A stretch of 64,000 bases of DNA from Psococerastis gibbosa (GCA_963971405.1 OZ020489.1:32459047-32523046); one strand, 5' to 3'. Counted from the stretch's first letter, positions 1 through 9,757 are shown. A program made the numbers and translations. The notes: generated from the letters alone by a model not told the origin.

Positions 1-216
1 TTGCAAAGGATTGCAATTTCCGCTCTCTGTATTGCAACTCGTTACTTGGTTACGTTTATACGCGTCAGAAGCAAATGATTACTTCTTGAATGGGCAAACA
101 GGTTCCGCAATGTACCTCTTCCGTATAGGAAAATGCTTGCGGCTAACCAATCAGATCATGAGGCTAACCAATCAAAACATTTGTCGTAACTGGCCACTTA
201 TACAGCCGGCATTTTA

Positions 217-529
217 AGCTGGCCATTCACGAGGGCTCCAAACTGACTCGCGCCAAGCCTAATGATTAGCGCGTCCTGTTCCATTTGGCGTTAGCGCCAT
301 TTAGAGGGGTCATTCACGACTACGCTGAACCAGTCGCTCCAAATCATTCAAGTTGTACAGTGTAAACGTTTCTCTTCCATATCGTCACACTGTACAATTT
401 GAAAGATCTGGAGCGACTGGTTCAGCGTAGTCGTGAATGACCCCTCTAAATGGCGCTAACGCCAAATGGAACAGGACGCGCCATTTGGCTTGGCGCGAGT
501 CCGTTTGGAGCCCTCGTGAATGGCCAGCT
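217..529. mobile_element. 313-bp palindromic MITE with TTA target duplication
   Basis: The two halves are inverted copies of each other almost to the middle, starting AGCTGGCCATTCACGAGGG and ending in its complement; only a short loop near 365-395 is unpaired. TTA lies directly outside both ends (214-216 and 530-532), as PIF/Harbinger-type transposases leave. There is no coding potential beyond chance frames. Seen: arms and TSD. Inferred: non-autonomous DNA element. Superfamily is a guess from TSD length alone. Confidence 0.85.
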
Positions 530-532
530 TTA

Positions 533-1160
533 GAGTTCTATACGAAAGAGATTCATACCGCCGCTATAATACTTAATATAGTTTGGCGTTGTGAAGGTGG
601 AATATCTCACTCAAATCATTTTTAAACATCTTAATTTGTTAATTTAAAAAAAAAAAAACACAGTTTACCATTGGACTCTTCAATCGATGGTGGATTAGAG
701 GTTAAGTACCTTAATAGAATTAGCAGAATATTCTGTTTGGTTGCATTGAATGCCTAATGATAATGCATAGCAGTAATTAGATTGGTAAGCCGTTTAAGCC
801 TTTGAAAATCGCCGACTAGCTGACTAGTATAGTCTGGCCCCTGTTAATTAATTAACCCTAGTTCAGTACTATTGTTCATCCGGTGGTCGACAAATAGTTG
901 GGTAGTAACTTTTTTTACTTAACCATTTGCTTCGATCTTCTAGTAAAGGGTAGCTCTGTGGTAAGTTACATTATACGTAAAACCGGGAATGATCGAAGGT
1001 GACGCCAATACCAATTTGAAAAATATTGAGAATTTTATGTAATGCATGCATTATTCGCTTATTATGCAATCAGTGCATTTGAAACGTGGATTTACAGACG
1101 AATGCTGCGTATATCATGGAGAGGTCGTGTCCCTTGTATCTCAATCCTTTACCAATAGGT
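533..1160. other. Unannotated AT-rich stretch
   Basis: Holds a short A-run near 646-658 and nothing else I can assign. No exon, repeat arm or RNA signature was recognised. Confidence 0.5.
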
Positions 1161-1180
1161 TACCTTATGATGAGTATGGG

Positions 1181-1538
1181 GCCAACGGCCTTACCATGTT
1201 GATTCCATTAGAGCAGAGCATGTTTCAAACTGTGGCAACTTGGTAGTGTGCACAGCGTTGGCAGGGGAACCTGGTGGGACATGATAACTCGCTTAGGCAG
1301 TATAAGTCGAGTCCTGGTCATCTCCGATTTAATCGTGTGACTTTACCATGTTCCCCGAGTGGTTCGGAATCCACTATAATCAGAAGGTCCACCCTGTCAG
1401 TCAACTCCCCTTTCCCCGAGGTGAAAGAGTCCGCCCTTAGAGTGCCTCAAGTTAACAAACAGACTCACTCCCCCCGCCAGGCTAACAGGGTTGCTTAAAG
1501 CAGAAATGCTGAAAGCAGGCGTTAGAAACAACAACAAC
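1181..1538 (+). mobile_element. SINE-C, long-tail form, with 14-bp target duplications
   Basis: The element is flanked by the exact direct repeat ATGATGAGTATGGG (1167-1180 and 1539-1552) and ends in an (AAC)n tail, so it was inserted by target-primed reverse transcription. The same head, in the other orientation, occurs near 21.0, 28.1 and 61.4 kb. This copy and the 28-kb copy share a second half running from a 'cctcaagttaacaaacag' block to the tail; the other two copies have a different, (CTA)n-ended half. A possible B-box-like GTTCAAAGC occurs in the head of sibling copies, but I could not confirm a tRNA or 5S origin. No ORF. Confidence 0.8.
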
Positions 1539-1554
1539 ATGATGAGTATGGGAT

Positions 1555-1800
1555 ACAGAAGCCGAGTTGCTGCTGACGGTTAAGAAACTGAATCCAACAT
1601 ACTTTGGTCATGTGATGAGGAACAAAGTATGTCGCCTTCTGCATGTTAAAATGAAAGGGAGGGTAAAAGGACTGACGGTTCCAGGTAGAATAAGAACGTC
1701 CTGCTTTAAAAACCTGAGGCAGTGGTTCGGCAAGAGCACGACTTCCCTTTTCAGAGTGGCTGTCTTCCAAGTTCCAAATTGCCATAATGATCTTCGCTCG
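1555..1800 (+). mobile_element. LINE ORF2 C-terminal fragment
   Basis: The frame reads EAELLLTVKKLNPTYFGHV, then GRIRTSCFKNLRQWFGKS and LFRVAVFQV. This matches in form the extreme C-terminus of insect non-LTR retrotransposon ORF2 ('GHVMR...R.TSWLKNLRQWFG'). It has no reverse transcriptase core, so it is a 5'-truncated remnant. It starts just after the SINE-C target duplication. The same tail end appears near 20.4 kb (minus) and 30.5 kb (plus), so this LINE family left at least three remnants here. Clade is not resolvable from so short a piece. Confidence 0.75.
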
Positions 1801-2013
1801 AATAAGCATATAAAAAAATACACTTACACCCTTTCTATAAGTTTACACAGATCTCTTCTGATACTTAACAAATGAGTAATCCCCCTTTCCAATGACTGTA
1901 GAGTGGTTAGCAGAAAGCTCAGTGACGGAATGATGATAAAGCCGTGGTATCCGAATGTAAATTCAGCCCAAGCTTTCAACACACAATTTGGATCCGACTA
2001 TACGTGGCACAAT

Positions 2014-2233
2014 ATATGAGGAGCTTGGTTACAAACGTGGCCAACTCCATTTTTTTTACAAAATGGGGTTTTGATCCGACCTTGCAGAAAATTTTAATGT
2101 CCACCGGCACGTTGTAAAAAAAATTGGAAAGCAATAAAGTGACAAATGCAGCCAGATTGCGCACAGAAAATCCACTCTCCTGAAAAATTCTACATCTTGG
2201 AGTTGGCCATGTTTGTAAACAGCCTCCTCATAT
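2014..2233. mobile_element. MITE with ~35-bp terminal inverted repeats
   Basis: ATATGAGGAG followed by a TTGG..GTGGCCAACTCCA block at the left end is answered by TGGAGTTGGCCATG..CTCCTCATAT at the right. The middle is unpaired and non-coding. TA occurs at the outer edges, but the exact TSD is ambiguous because the ends are themselves AT-rich. Confidence 0.65.
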
Positions 2234-2737
2234 GATAATATTAGTCTCAATTTTCCATTGTTAGCCTACCTGAAGGGAGATCTAGATATTGTAGTCGGAG
2301 AAGACTCATTATTAATATATTATTAATTTTAAATCGCCATAATACCCTCAAAATGGGTAATCCTGTCGGCTACGTAAATTGAAAATTTTATACCCCCTCC
2401 CCTTCTAATCTTGCAGAGGACCCGGTCGCTAGCAATATGGTTATGCTGGCGTAATTTCAATTTTTCAAAGCTGTTTAAGCAGCCCCCGTCCTTAGTTTGT
2501 AATCATCCCTTTCCCGAAACTAATACTGCGAACCTTTTACCTCCGTATCAAGCCTTTTGGTCTTGGCTGGGACAGTTTAGGGACCCTGGGTGTTTTGTTA
2601 TAATTTCATTATAATTAGCCTACACTGTAGACACTGCTGATAAATTGTTCTTAGCGTAATCTGGGGGTGGGTTTGCTCACTTGGTTTGGCCTATACTATA
2701 CGCAGTAGTTGGTTTCATTTCCATTTTGAGATTTATC
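2234..2737. other. Unannotated stretch
   Basis: No repeat arm, coding signature or RNA motif was recognised. Confidence 0.5.
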
Positions 2738-2740
2738 GAA

Positions 2741-2880
2741 GGCGGTTATTCCACCGACGTCAATAGTTATAGTAATGGTGGTAGTGACGTGGTAGCAGAC
2801 ATTAAAGACAGTCTAAAAATGTCTGCTACCACGTCAATATCAGCATTACTATCACTATTGACGTCGGCGGAATAACCGCC
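2741..2880. mobile_element. GGCG-hairpin MITE carrying the shared core
   Basis: This is a near-perfect 140-bp palindrome. The ends are GGCGGTTATTCCACCGACG and its complement. The tip holds GACGTGGTAGCAGACATT, a short spacer, then the same core inverted. Outside the right end is TAA; outside the left is GAA, so the duplication has decayed or is imprecise. Siblings lie near 7.9, 22.0, 27.1, 36.7, 42.6 and 60.5 kb. Confidence 0.85.
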
Positions 2881-2883
2881 TAA

Positions 2884-3730
2884 CCATATGAAATTATGAA
2901 ATTATTATAGGTGATTCATGATGCTTGGCAATTCGATCTCCTCAACGATTCCAATAATCTAAACAGATAGTTTTGTAAAAAAGAAGGTGAAGGTGTCCTT
3001 GTTTTCACGACAGTTAATCATAACTATATTATGTCGCAAAATCGGAGCTTGTACCAGTACCAGTATTGTAGTGCTAAAGTCCATGCATTGGAAGTCGGCT
3101 GTTTCAATTTGAACCTTGAATTCAGCAGTTTACAGAGTGATTGTTGGCATTCAATTTGTCAGCGACCATGTTGATAGAATTCGATTTGGGGTGGTAATTG
3201 AAATTGCCATGTGTCGCAAATCAGCCTATCTGATTTATCTGCTTCTTCAAATATTTATTTTGAATTTTGTCCTGTTAGTGCCTCTGAGCTTTCGTTGTGC
3301 GCTCATGTATAATCGTTGAAATTATTTGTTGATACTGGTGTAGTGTGCCTTCGTATTTTTTTAACGCTTTTGTTGAAATTGAAATTGACAATGCAGTAGA
3401 ATATTATGTACCTAATTACAAAAAAAGCATGCAATATAATATAGAGGGAAACAATAATTCCAACGAATACTTTGGAGGCGTTAAAAATGTGATATTAAAA
3501 ACGTGTTTGGGAAAAAAATTTCTGCAGAAACTTCTGACCTTTTTATTTTTTATTGTCCTAATTTACTATTCAATTCAAACAAATAATAATAATAATTCAG
3601 TTGTGGATTCCACGTATCACGTTTCTATCCGGATGTTCAAAATTTCATATCGTGTGATTTATTAAATATCATCATTCATAGACATAGAGGGCTAGGTTTT
3701 TTTGTTTGTTTCTTGTTTCTTATAAAAGGT
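2884..3730. other. Unannotated stretch
   Basis: AT-rich, with a short direct repeat (taccag twice near 3051-3064). No exon or known repeat was recognised. Confidence 0.5.
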
Positions 3731-3734
3731 TTAT

Positions 3735-4130
3735 CGCGTACAAACAATTCGATAAAGGCATCCGATTAACATCTTCAAACGCCTCACTAAAGGCCGCCGT
3801 TCGAGTATTTTATTTTTGAAGGACGTTTTATGGAACCCGTGGATTTCGGACATTATTTGTATTGTTTCGGTATGATTTTTTGGCCATTGGCAAACTGGTA
3901 TACATTCTCGATGGATGTCAATTACACCGACAAGTGATAATAGACAAGCTTAGACAAGCTTACCATTCACGCAATGACTCAACCAAGTACAGATACGAGT
4001 CATCGCCTCACTATGTAACCTAATAGGTATTTGTGCCGAGTTACGACACGCCTCCGATCGCAAGGTGTGTAGAGACACGCACTAGTACAAATACGCTACC
4101 ACCTTGCCACCGAAGTCGCTTAATGGTGAA
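3735..4130 (+). repeat. rep-beta copy split by an insertion
   Basis: The left part (3738-3789) and right part (4004-4125) together match the uninterrupted copies at 19385-19535 and, inverted, 25665-25835. The shared text includes 'gcgtacaaacaatt', 'cgcctcacta', 'gtaacctaata' and 'ccaccgaagtcg'. It is non-coding and of unknown class. The break at CGCCTCACTA is where a rep-alpha element sits. Confidence 0.7.
3790..4003 (+). mobile_element. rep-alpha insertion with 10-bp target duplication
   Basis: CGCCTCACTA occurs at 3780-3789 and again at 4004-4013, and the intervening block is absent from other rep-beta copies. The insert ends in 'gatacgagtcat', the same 3' boundary seen in the copy at 43.2 kb, which supports a true element end. 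Its 5' side varies between copies, as in 5'-truncated retroelements, but no tail or promoter box is clear. Other copies lie near 12.7, 22.4, 42.5 (minus), 43.2 and 55.2 kb (minus). Confidence 0.65.
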
Positions 4131-5250
4131 GATTTGATCCAAGAGTGTCCCAAGTCGGCCTGTTAAATTTAGAATTTTATTACACCATGAGGGTTGAAAT
4201 TGGACAGAAACATGAGGATGATAAGCTGCGTATGTGGAATGACGAAATGTTGGCTCTAAAATTTTTGTTTATGGGTACCTGTGCCGGGGAAATCCAATCT
4301 TCCATATGGTGCAGTACAAAGTTTACCTTTTATTGAAAAAGACATTTCTCCTTTCCCAATCTCCTTACGTTCCATGTGTTTTGTTCAGTTGGATATTTTT
4401 GTTTCAGAAAATTCTTCGGCACCTTTTAAATCAAGTGTGAAGTTTTCTCTCTTGGCTTTTAAGATTCTTCTAGATATTTGCTGACTTTTTTTGGAGTAAA
4501 AATATAGCTCATGCGTGTAGTTGCTTTAGCCCTATTTGCATAGTGCTATTGTTTATTTTGAATTTTGATAGATCTTTCTGGCGCTAAGACTGAGAAATTT
4601 TGTGGAATGAAATGAAAAGCGAATTCTGTAATACATTTAAGTTGATTTTCTAACTCTTGTTTAGTCGATCATTGGATTGATCGCGTCATACAATTAAACT
4701 TTGGACAGTTTATAAGAAAAAATTTTTATTTACAAAATGTATGACAAATTTACTTGAAATTCTATAATCTATGAAGTTTTCTTTAAATTTGTTGTTTACG
4801 AGTAGCATTGTAGCAGACATTAAAATCCAAGTAATTTTGATACTACAATATACTGTACCGAACATTTACACAACATTCTTAGGAAGAGAAGTTTTGCAGT
4901 TTGACTAGAAAATAAGCTAAAGCAACATTAATCCTAGAAACTTGTATATATTGTAATAGTTACCATACTGCACGCTATTATAGCACGGAATACAATAATG
5001 TAGGAAGTGGAAGTTATGTAAATTGGTACCTTAAAACAACGTTCAGTATAATAGGTGTGCTTGCTGCATCATAAACCATTTTAGTTTTCATAGCCAATAC
5101 TATGCAACTGGGAAATTACTGGAAATTTGTGGAGTGGAGAGATTCCAAAACTGTCCATTGTTTTGCATTAAATTTTATTTTAGGGCTTCTTTCAGTTATG
5201 TTGGAGTAATACAGGTATGAGTTTGTTATAATTTTTGTGTATACATTATG
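4131..5250. other. Unannotated stretch with a stray hairpin-core fragment
   Basis: The only assignable item is TAGCAGACATTAAA at about 4811-4824, which matches half of the core of the hairpin MITEs but has no paired arm. Otherwise AT-rich with nothing recognised. Confidence 0.5.
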
Positions 5251-5254
5251 AGTG

Positions 5255-5375
5255 TACGTTCTGTGGGAAATTGGGCAGCCCGAAATTTAATACTTCTTAT
5301 TTTTTATTTAAATAACTAAGCAAGTTATTAAAATATTGCTCCATTTCAGTTGTAAAAGACTCCTACTTTATGCAT
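5255..5375 (+). repeat. Dispersed repeat paired with 46460-46575
   Basis: Text such as 'gcagcccgaaatttaatact' and 'caagttattaaa' recurs in the same order at 46.5 kb. In both places the block lies a short distance upstream of a LINE remnant, in opposite LINE orientations, so it is probably a separate element. No ORF. Confidence 0.6.
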
Positions 5376-5463
5376 CATATAATAGGGAATTATTAATTTT
5401 TGGTTTGTAGTTTTCTCATGGTATCTACTAAACGCAAAATTTTAGCCAACGCCCGTCCTTGGC

Positions 5464-5910
5464 TAATAATAATAATAAGAATTGTGTATTGACCAGAAAA
5501 TTGACAACTTCATTTATGAGAAAATAAATACATTTCTGACAATACATCAATGAGCGTAAGCCCATATATCCCAAAAACTTAACTTAATTTAGTCTACTGT
5601 ATCCTAATTCTAATTTTTAATTTTTTGATCACCCTCTTGAGATATTAGAAACAATTTTAATGTTGCCATAAATTTTGCTCTACTCGAGGCTCGCTGCAAC
5701 TCGACAGGGAGCATGTTAAAAGGCTCTAGGTCCCAGAACTAAGGCGGTACATTTATAATAATGTGCGGTTCGCGGTCGCTGGTAGGCCATTTGACGCCGT
5801 GTCGCATAGTAGAGCTGAGCCATTTCCTCCTGTGGCGTAGTTCGGTTTTCGACCTCAATACCAATGGAGCTGAATAAGTGGTAGGCATTTCCTTCCCATT
5901 GAAGAAGATG
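5464..5910 (-). mobile_element. LINE 3' end, degenerate ORF2 C-terminus with (TTA)n tail
   Basis: On the minus strand the frame reads FNMLPVELQRASSRAKF and then MATLKLFLIS, the 'FN.LP.E......FK..LK.FL' ending common to CR1/Jockey-group ORF2 proteins. It stops near 5600. The strand continues through an AT-rich 3' UTR to a TTA-type microsatellite at 5464-5478, which is the element's 3' tail. Upstream, the frame breaks up towards 5900. A 5'-truncated, decayed copy. Confidence 0.65.
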
Positions 5911-6405
5911 GGGCATTCGGATGAATCAGATTCTTCAAAAAATACATTAGTAAAATTTGAATAGTGCTGCGATTATTCGGTTTATCCGCCGTTGCACTGG
6001 CTTTTGAGCTGTCTTCCCTATTATCTGCGCCATTATCATTTGAACGGAAGCTCGCCGCTAGAAGTTGTAAAGTGGAATGGAGGTTTGAAGGCAATCACGC
6101 ATCGGACGGATGTGTAATAAAAACGTTGCTGAAAATTTGCCTTTGAAATGAAGTTCCTGTCGGTCTGTCATTAGGATTTCCCGGCCATTCCTCGGTTGTT
6201 TCCCTTACCTTTTTGTTTCTTTTGACTTTGCTGTAGCCATGCTCTTTTGACCTACAACGACGTGCTTGAAATTTTTATCTTTTCTTTTCGAAATCATCCC
6301 ACTTTTCTGTGAATCTTACTTTGTAGTTGAAACTTCGTGTCAAAGGGCCCATGCAAGCCGGAATGTTTATTGATTATAATTCTTCTCTTTTGTGTATCGG
6401 TAATA
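5911..6405. other. Unannotated stretch
   Basis: Nothing recognised on either strand. Confidence 0.45.
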
Positions 6406-6575
6406 GAAGGCCGGAATAGTCCAGTTGGTAGTGAACTGGGTAATGAAACGGAAGATCTAGGTTCGATACTCGACATAGAAGGAAATACGTTCCGCCGGGC
6501 CTTGGCCCACCCAATCCAAACGGGTACCTTGCCTTCACTGGTAGGGGAAAGCCCCTTTTTGCCGCTTCAATGTTT
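6406..6575 (+). mobile_element. SINE-B copy with tRNA-like promoter
   Basis: Box A-like TAGTCCAGTTGGTAGTGAAC (6418-6437) and box B-like GGTTCGATACTC (6460-6471) have tRNA-like spacing, so this is a Pol III-type head. A body with 'aaggaaatacgttccgcc' follows. Minus-strand siblings at 36.3-36.4 and 45.7-45.8 kb share both boxes and the start of the body. No clear poly-A or TSD. Confidence 0.7.
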
Positions 6576-6654
6576 ACGCTGTGGATGCTCATCTTACTTG
6601 TCTGTCCATAATTTTTATGGAGTATAATGTAACTGAAAATGCCCAAATTAATGA

Positions 6655-6905
6655 ATTCTCCAAACTGAAACATTGTATTGCTGTAGCTGGTTAGCCCCTT
6701 GTGGTACTTGCCGAAAGTAGAATGGGAGAATTTCCGTTAGAGACTGTTTTTCAACGGTACAACGTAAAGTGCTTAAAAACAATATAAAGCGTTGAAGCTA
6801 CGAGTAATTTTCTCAAAACTGAAAATTTGTATTGTGGCTGGTTAGCTCTATAGTTCTATTATGGTACTTGCCAAAGGTAACATGGGACAATTTCCGTAAA
6901 GTTGC
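6655..6905 (+). repeat. Diverged tandem duplication, ~154-bp period
   Basis: A block with 'ctggttagc', 'tggtacttgcc' and 'aatttccgt' at about 6660-6745 recurs in the same order at about 6815-6903. The copies have diverged by substitutions and a small insertion. Non-coding. Confidence 0.65.
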
Positions 6906-7353
6906 TGAAATGCATCAAACAAACAACTCTGTGCACGCTTTCGGACTATTTGCAATCCGTGTAGCCATTGAGTAAAAGGATTGTTGCGGAAATAATAAAA
7001 ATATGTGATATTGGTTGAAAACAAATACTATGTGCAGCTTGCAATCAAATTTTATTGATTCTCTGTTGGCGAATTACTACTCAAATAAAGCAGTTATTTG
7101 AAACGAATCGATCGCTTCAGCACATCCATTGTTTATCGCGTTTTTATTTGAGAGATGTATGAAATGGAGACTTGATTGAATTTGATTTCGAATCGTGATA
7201 ATAAGTCTGTTGTACAATATCTTAAAGTAGAACTTTGTTAAGAAATATGGTCGCCTGGTCGGGCCAAGCTATAAGTTCTCTAGTAACGGAGGTTCTTTAC
7301 TAAAAGCAATAGAGTAGTTTTCTTTACGTATGGGCTAGTCAGGATTTTCTCTG
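6906..7353. other. Unannotated stretch
   Basis: Nothing recognised. Confidence 0.45.
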
Positions 7354-7425
7354 AAATAAATAAATAAATAAATAATAACTTTTTCTTCTATTACGAAGCC
7401 AGCCTAGCGGAGTTCTTGGGTCAAT
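7354..7425 (-). mobile_element. SINE-A 3'-end fragment
   Basis: An inverted (AATAA)n tail followed by 'gaagccagcctagcggag' is the terminal part of SINE-A (full copies at 22.5 and 47.6 kb). The head is missing. The 'agccaacctagcggag' block also recurs inside each unit of the neighbouring 237-bp tandem repeat, so the fragment was probably duplicated with it. Confidence 0.6.
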
Positions 7426-7429
7426 TTTA

Positions 7430-8080
7430 CCTATAACCAAATTTATACCTTTACACCAGTAACTTTTTATACCAAAAAATAACTTTTACTAAAGTGGGTC
7501 AATTTTAACTATAAATAAATAATTGAAATAATTAATTTTTGTTTTTTACAAAGCCAACCTAGCGGAGTTCTTTCATTTGATGGTATCAGTATGAAATTAA
7601 ATCTGAGATTTTATGTATTTTTATTTCAGGTAAGATAGCAGTCAATAGTATAGAAAATCGTACTATCATAATAGGGCTGGAAAGGGTGCAACTGTTTCAT
7701 CCCAAAAATAAGAAAAATAACCTTTACTAAAGTGGGTCAATTTTACCTATAAATAAATAAATAATTAATTAATTTTTGTATTTTACAAAGCCAATCTAGC
7801 GGAGTTCTTTCATTTGATGGTATCAGTATGAAATTAAATCTGAGATTTTTATTTCAGGTAAGATTGCAGTCAATAGCATAGAAAATCGTACTATCATAAG
7901 GCGGTGTTTCCACATGCGTCAATCGTCAATGAGAAATGTGAAATTGAAGGTTTAGCAGACATTAATGACATACTAAAAATTCTGCTACCACGTCAAAACC
8001 ATATTTCTCATTGACGATTGACGTATGTGGAAACACCGCCTAATAGGGCTGGAAAGGGTGCAACTTTTTCATCCCATCTG
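7430..8080 (+). repeat. 237-bp tandem duplication, second copy interrupted
   Basis: 'actaaagtgggtcaatttt' starts near 7489 and again near 7726, and all that follows ('gcggagttctttcatttgat', 'tcagtatgaaattaaatc', 'gaaaatcgtactatca') repeats with the same spacing. The second copy is split at 'actatca' by a hairpin MITE and resumes after it with 'tagggctggaaagggtgcaa'. The first copy gives the uninterrupted version of that site. Confidence 0.85.
7900..8040. mobile_element. GGCG-hairpin MITE with proven TAA target duplication
   Basis: Ends are GGCGGTGTTTCCACATGCG and its near complement. TAA precedes (7897-7899) and follows (8041-8043). The empty site is present in the window near 7668-7685 as 'actatcaTAAtagggctgg', so the 141-bp insert and its 3-bp duplication are read directly. 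The core at the tip is a worn form of the family core: GTTTAGCAGACATT against an intact inverted partner. Confidence 0.92.
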
Positions 8081-8129
8081 TTCGGTAAGTCTGAGCGAGT
8101 TATCAGTATCAATAATATCAGTAACGTCT

Positions 8130-8200
8130 GCGATCGCATGGCATGTGGACTCGCACAAGTACAAGCACGCTACCACAATGCCATCGAAGTCGATAGTTAT
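8130..8200 (+). repeat. rep-beta fragment
   Basis: 'gactcgcacaagtacaagca', 'cgctaccac' and 'tgccatcgaagtcg' match the 3' part of rep-beta. The 5' half is missing. Confidence 0.6.
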
Positions 8201-8384
8201 GAATTAGCTATTGATAATCTATTATTTATGCATTATCATAACTACAGTTATTTAAGATAACACATTATTGCAGTATTTTGCAGTGTCACCGGTTGATCAA
8301 GGCAAGGCTGCGTGTAAATGTGTGAGAAAATGTGTGTGTGAATGTACAGTAGATGGTAGCGAATGTGAATTAGTATGTTTGTTA

Positions 8385-8575
8385 TCTTGAATGAAAGGTA
8401 AATTTATGACTGAAATTCTGTATGAATGTAGTTTATAAAAATATATTTCAATCAAACTATATCGTTGTTATGTACAATTAGGTGTAAGAGAGGGCCATAG
8501 GCCCTAATCTCGCTGTATCTACATATATATATTTTTTTTAAATAAAGACTTTATTATTATTATTATTATTATTGG
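8385..8575 (+). mobile_element. LINE 3' tail with hairpin and (TTA)n
   Basis: A non-coding block carries the hairpin 'tgtaagagagggc..gccct', then AATAAA and a (TTA)n microsatellite. The same block in the other orientation is at 9410-9540. The hairpin text matches the 3' end of SINE-A. I read it as the 3' UTR of a 5'-truncated LINE; no ORF2 sequence is attached, so the LINE assignment is inference. Confidence 0.55.
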
Positions 8576-8690
8576 TGGTCGCGAATTGTAATTAGTCTAT
8601 TTTTATTTTGAATTAATATAATCTCCTAGCTGGTGGAGTAACCAGTTAGGAAAAAAAAAAAATTATTATTATTATTATTATTATTATTAA
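8576..8690 (+). mobile_element. Second LINE-type 3' tail with A-run and (TTA)n
   Basis: The inverted pair CTAGCTGGT..ACCAGTTAG is followed by about 13 A residues and a long (TTA)n run (8664-8689). The layout copies the tail of the 55-58 kb LINE, where a hairpin, about 10 A and (TTA)n end the element. The body is too short to classify. Confidence 0.5.
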
Positions 8691-8817
8691 TTTATAAATA
8701 TATTCCTTCGGCGCAGGGGAGTACCGGCCGAAGATGAAAAAGAAGAAGAAAATATAAAGTATTATTATAACACTGACTTTTAAATTATCTTTTGGTTGAA
8801 GAGGCAACCTCCACGTT
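8691..8817 (+). repeat. rep-gamma copy
   Basis: 'cactgac', 'taaatta', 'ggttgaa', 'gcaacctcc' and 'cgttata' occur in the same order at 53188-53238. Both copies also carry a 'taccgg' motif upstream. Class unknown, non-coding. Confidence 0.55.
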
Positions 8818-9004
8818 ATAACTGAAATTAGAGAATCACGATTGCGAATCATATCAATATACGAGCATATAAGTTGAGGACATTCATTAACTGTTCTTGT
8901 GCGGGCTTGTGGTCGAGCGGTTAAGACGACGCCCCGGTTAGGCGTAGATCGTGGGTTCGAATCCCGCCAAGTCCAGTTTTTATATATCCTCTAATTTCAG
9001 TTAT
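8818..9004 (+). mobile_element. tRNA-like cassette bracketed by 16-bp inverted repeats
   Basis: ATAACTGAAATTAGAG (8818-8833) is exactly inverted at 8989-9004. Between them lie about 70 bp of AT-rich sequence, a complete tRNA-like cloverleaf and a run of five T. A second, more worn copy with inverted AAATTAGAGG-type arms and the same tRNA-like centre is on the minus strand at 44.27-44.39 kb. The arms are seen; that the unit is mobile is inferred from the second copy. Confidence 0.6.
8903..8975 (+). tRNA. tRNA-like cloverleaf, loop triplet GGT; probably pseudo-tRNA
   Basis: All four stems form: acceptor GGGCTTG/CAAGTCC (one G-U), D stem GTC/GAC, anticodon stem ACGCC/GGCGT, T stem GTGGG/CCCGC with loop TTCGAAT. 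Length is 73 nt, with T-run terminator starting at 8977. The anticodon loop is CCGGTTA, giving GGT (Thr) but with C instead of U at position 33. Eukaryotic Thr tRNAs normally use AGT for these codons. With a degenerate relative at 44.3 kb, a mobile pseudo-tRNA is more likely than a working gene. Confidence 0.55.
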
Positions 9005-9409
9005 TTGAGATAACCATTTGTACATCAAATGTATCATCATTCTTGGCGGTCTATGTCTTTGGAGTCTAGAAGTTGATGGTATTGTGCCTGATAGAGAATA
9101 GAAACTTGGGCTTTGTTAGCTATTTTGAATGCAGCGTATTGTTCTGGACTGGGATGTTGTGGTAACTTGGAATAATTAGGTGAGACATGTTAACAATGTG
9201 ATATTGATGTTAACCTCGTTTGTTACCTCACGTTACTTCGCCCTTTAGAAATGTTGTAATGTGTATTATGCATTCAGTATTTGGTTCGAAGTTTGTAGAT
9301 AACTTACATACATTTTTTTTTCAATTGCATTGCTTTGGCGTTCCGTTACATACAGTATATTCAATATTATCGGCAATATCATTGTTGTAATAATAGTAAT
9401 AGTCTTAAT
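9005..9409. other. Unannotated stretch
   Basis: Nothing recognised. Confidence 0.45.
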
Positions 9410-9540
9410 TGAGAAAACAATGTGTAGATACATTATGGCTTATGGCCCTTTCTTATACCTAACTGTACATACATATATCAACTATAGTTTAATTGAAATA
9501 TAATTTTGTAAACTACATTCATACAGAATATCAGTCATAA
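9410..9540 (-). mobile_element. LINE 3' tail, inverted copy of 8385-8575
   Basis: The minus strand matches the 8.4-8.5 kb tail through 'attctgtatgaatgtagttt' and the 'gggccata' hairpin. It directly abuts a minus-strand SINE-A, so the two lie end to end in the same orientation. Confidence 0.6.
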
Positions 9541-9757
9541 AAATAAATAAATAAAATAAATATTAACTTTTTGTTCTATTAATAAACCTACCTAGTGGAG
9601 TTGGGGCTATAAAGCTCTCACTTACACTGAAACTAGGAAGTCCTAAGACCGCCTGCTCTCTCCGTGGATGGTCAGATAAATTAAGAAGTGAGGAGCTCCA
9701 AACAATAACCTTTTAGGTGAAAGCCAGAGTCGGTACCACTACTCTGCTTGTCCTGGT
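9541..9757 (-). mobile_element. SINE-A copy, diverged
   Basis: On the minus strand it has the head ('caggacaagcagagtagtgg', then 'gactctggctttcacc'), the 3' hairpin block and an (AATAA)-type tail. The middle has been replaced or has diverged over about 50 bp, removing the box B region that other copies keep. Confidence 0.65.

Noticed and set aside
8903-8975. A functional tRNA-Thr(GGT) gene
   Set aside because: The stems are perfect, but the anticodon is not used by eukaryotic Thr tRNAs, position 33 is C, and a degenerate copy exists at 44.3 kb. Kept only as tRNA-like.
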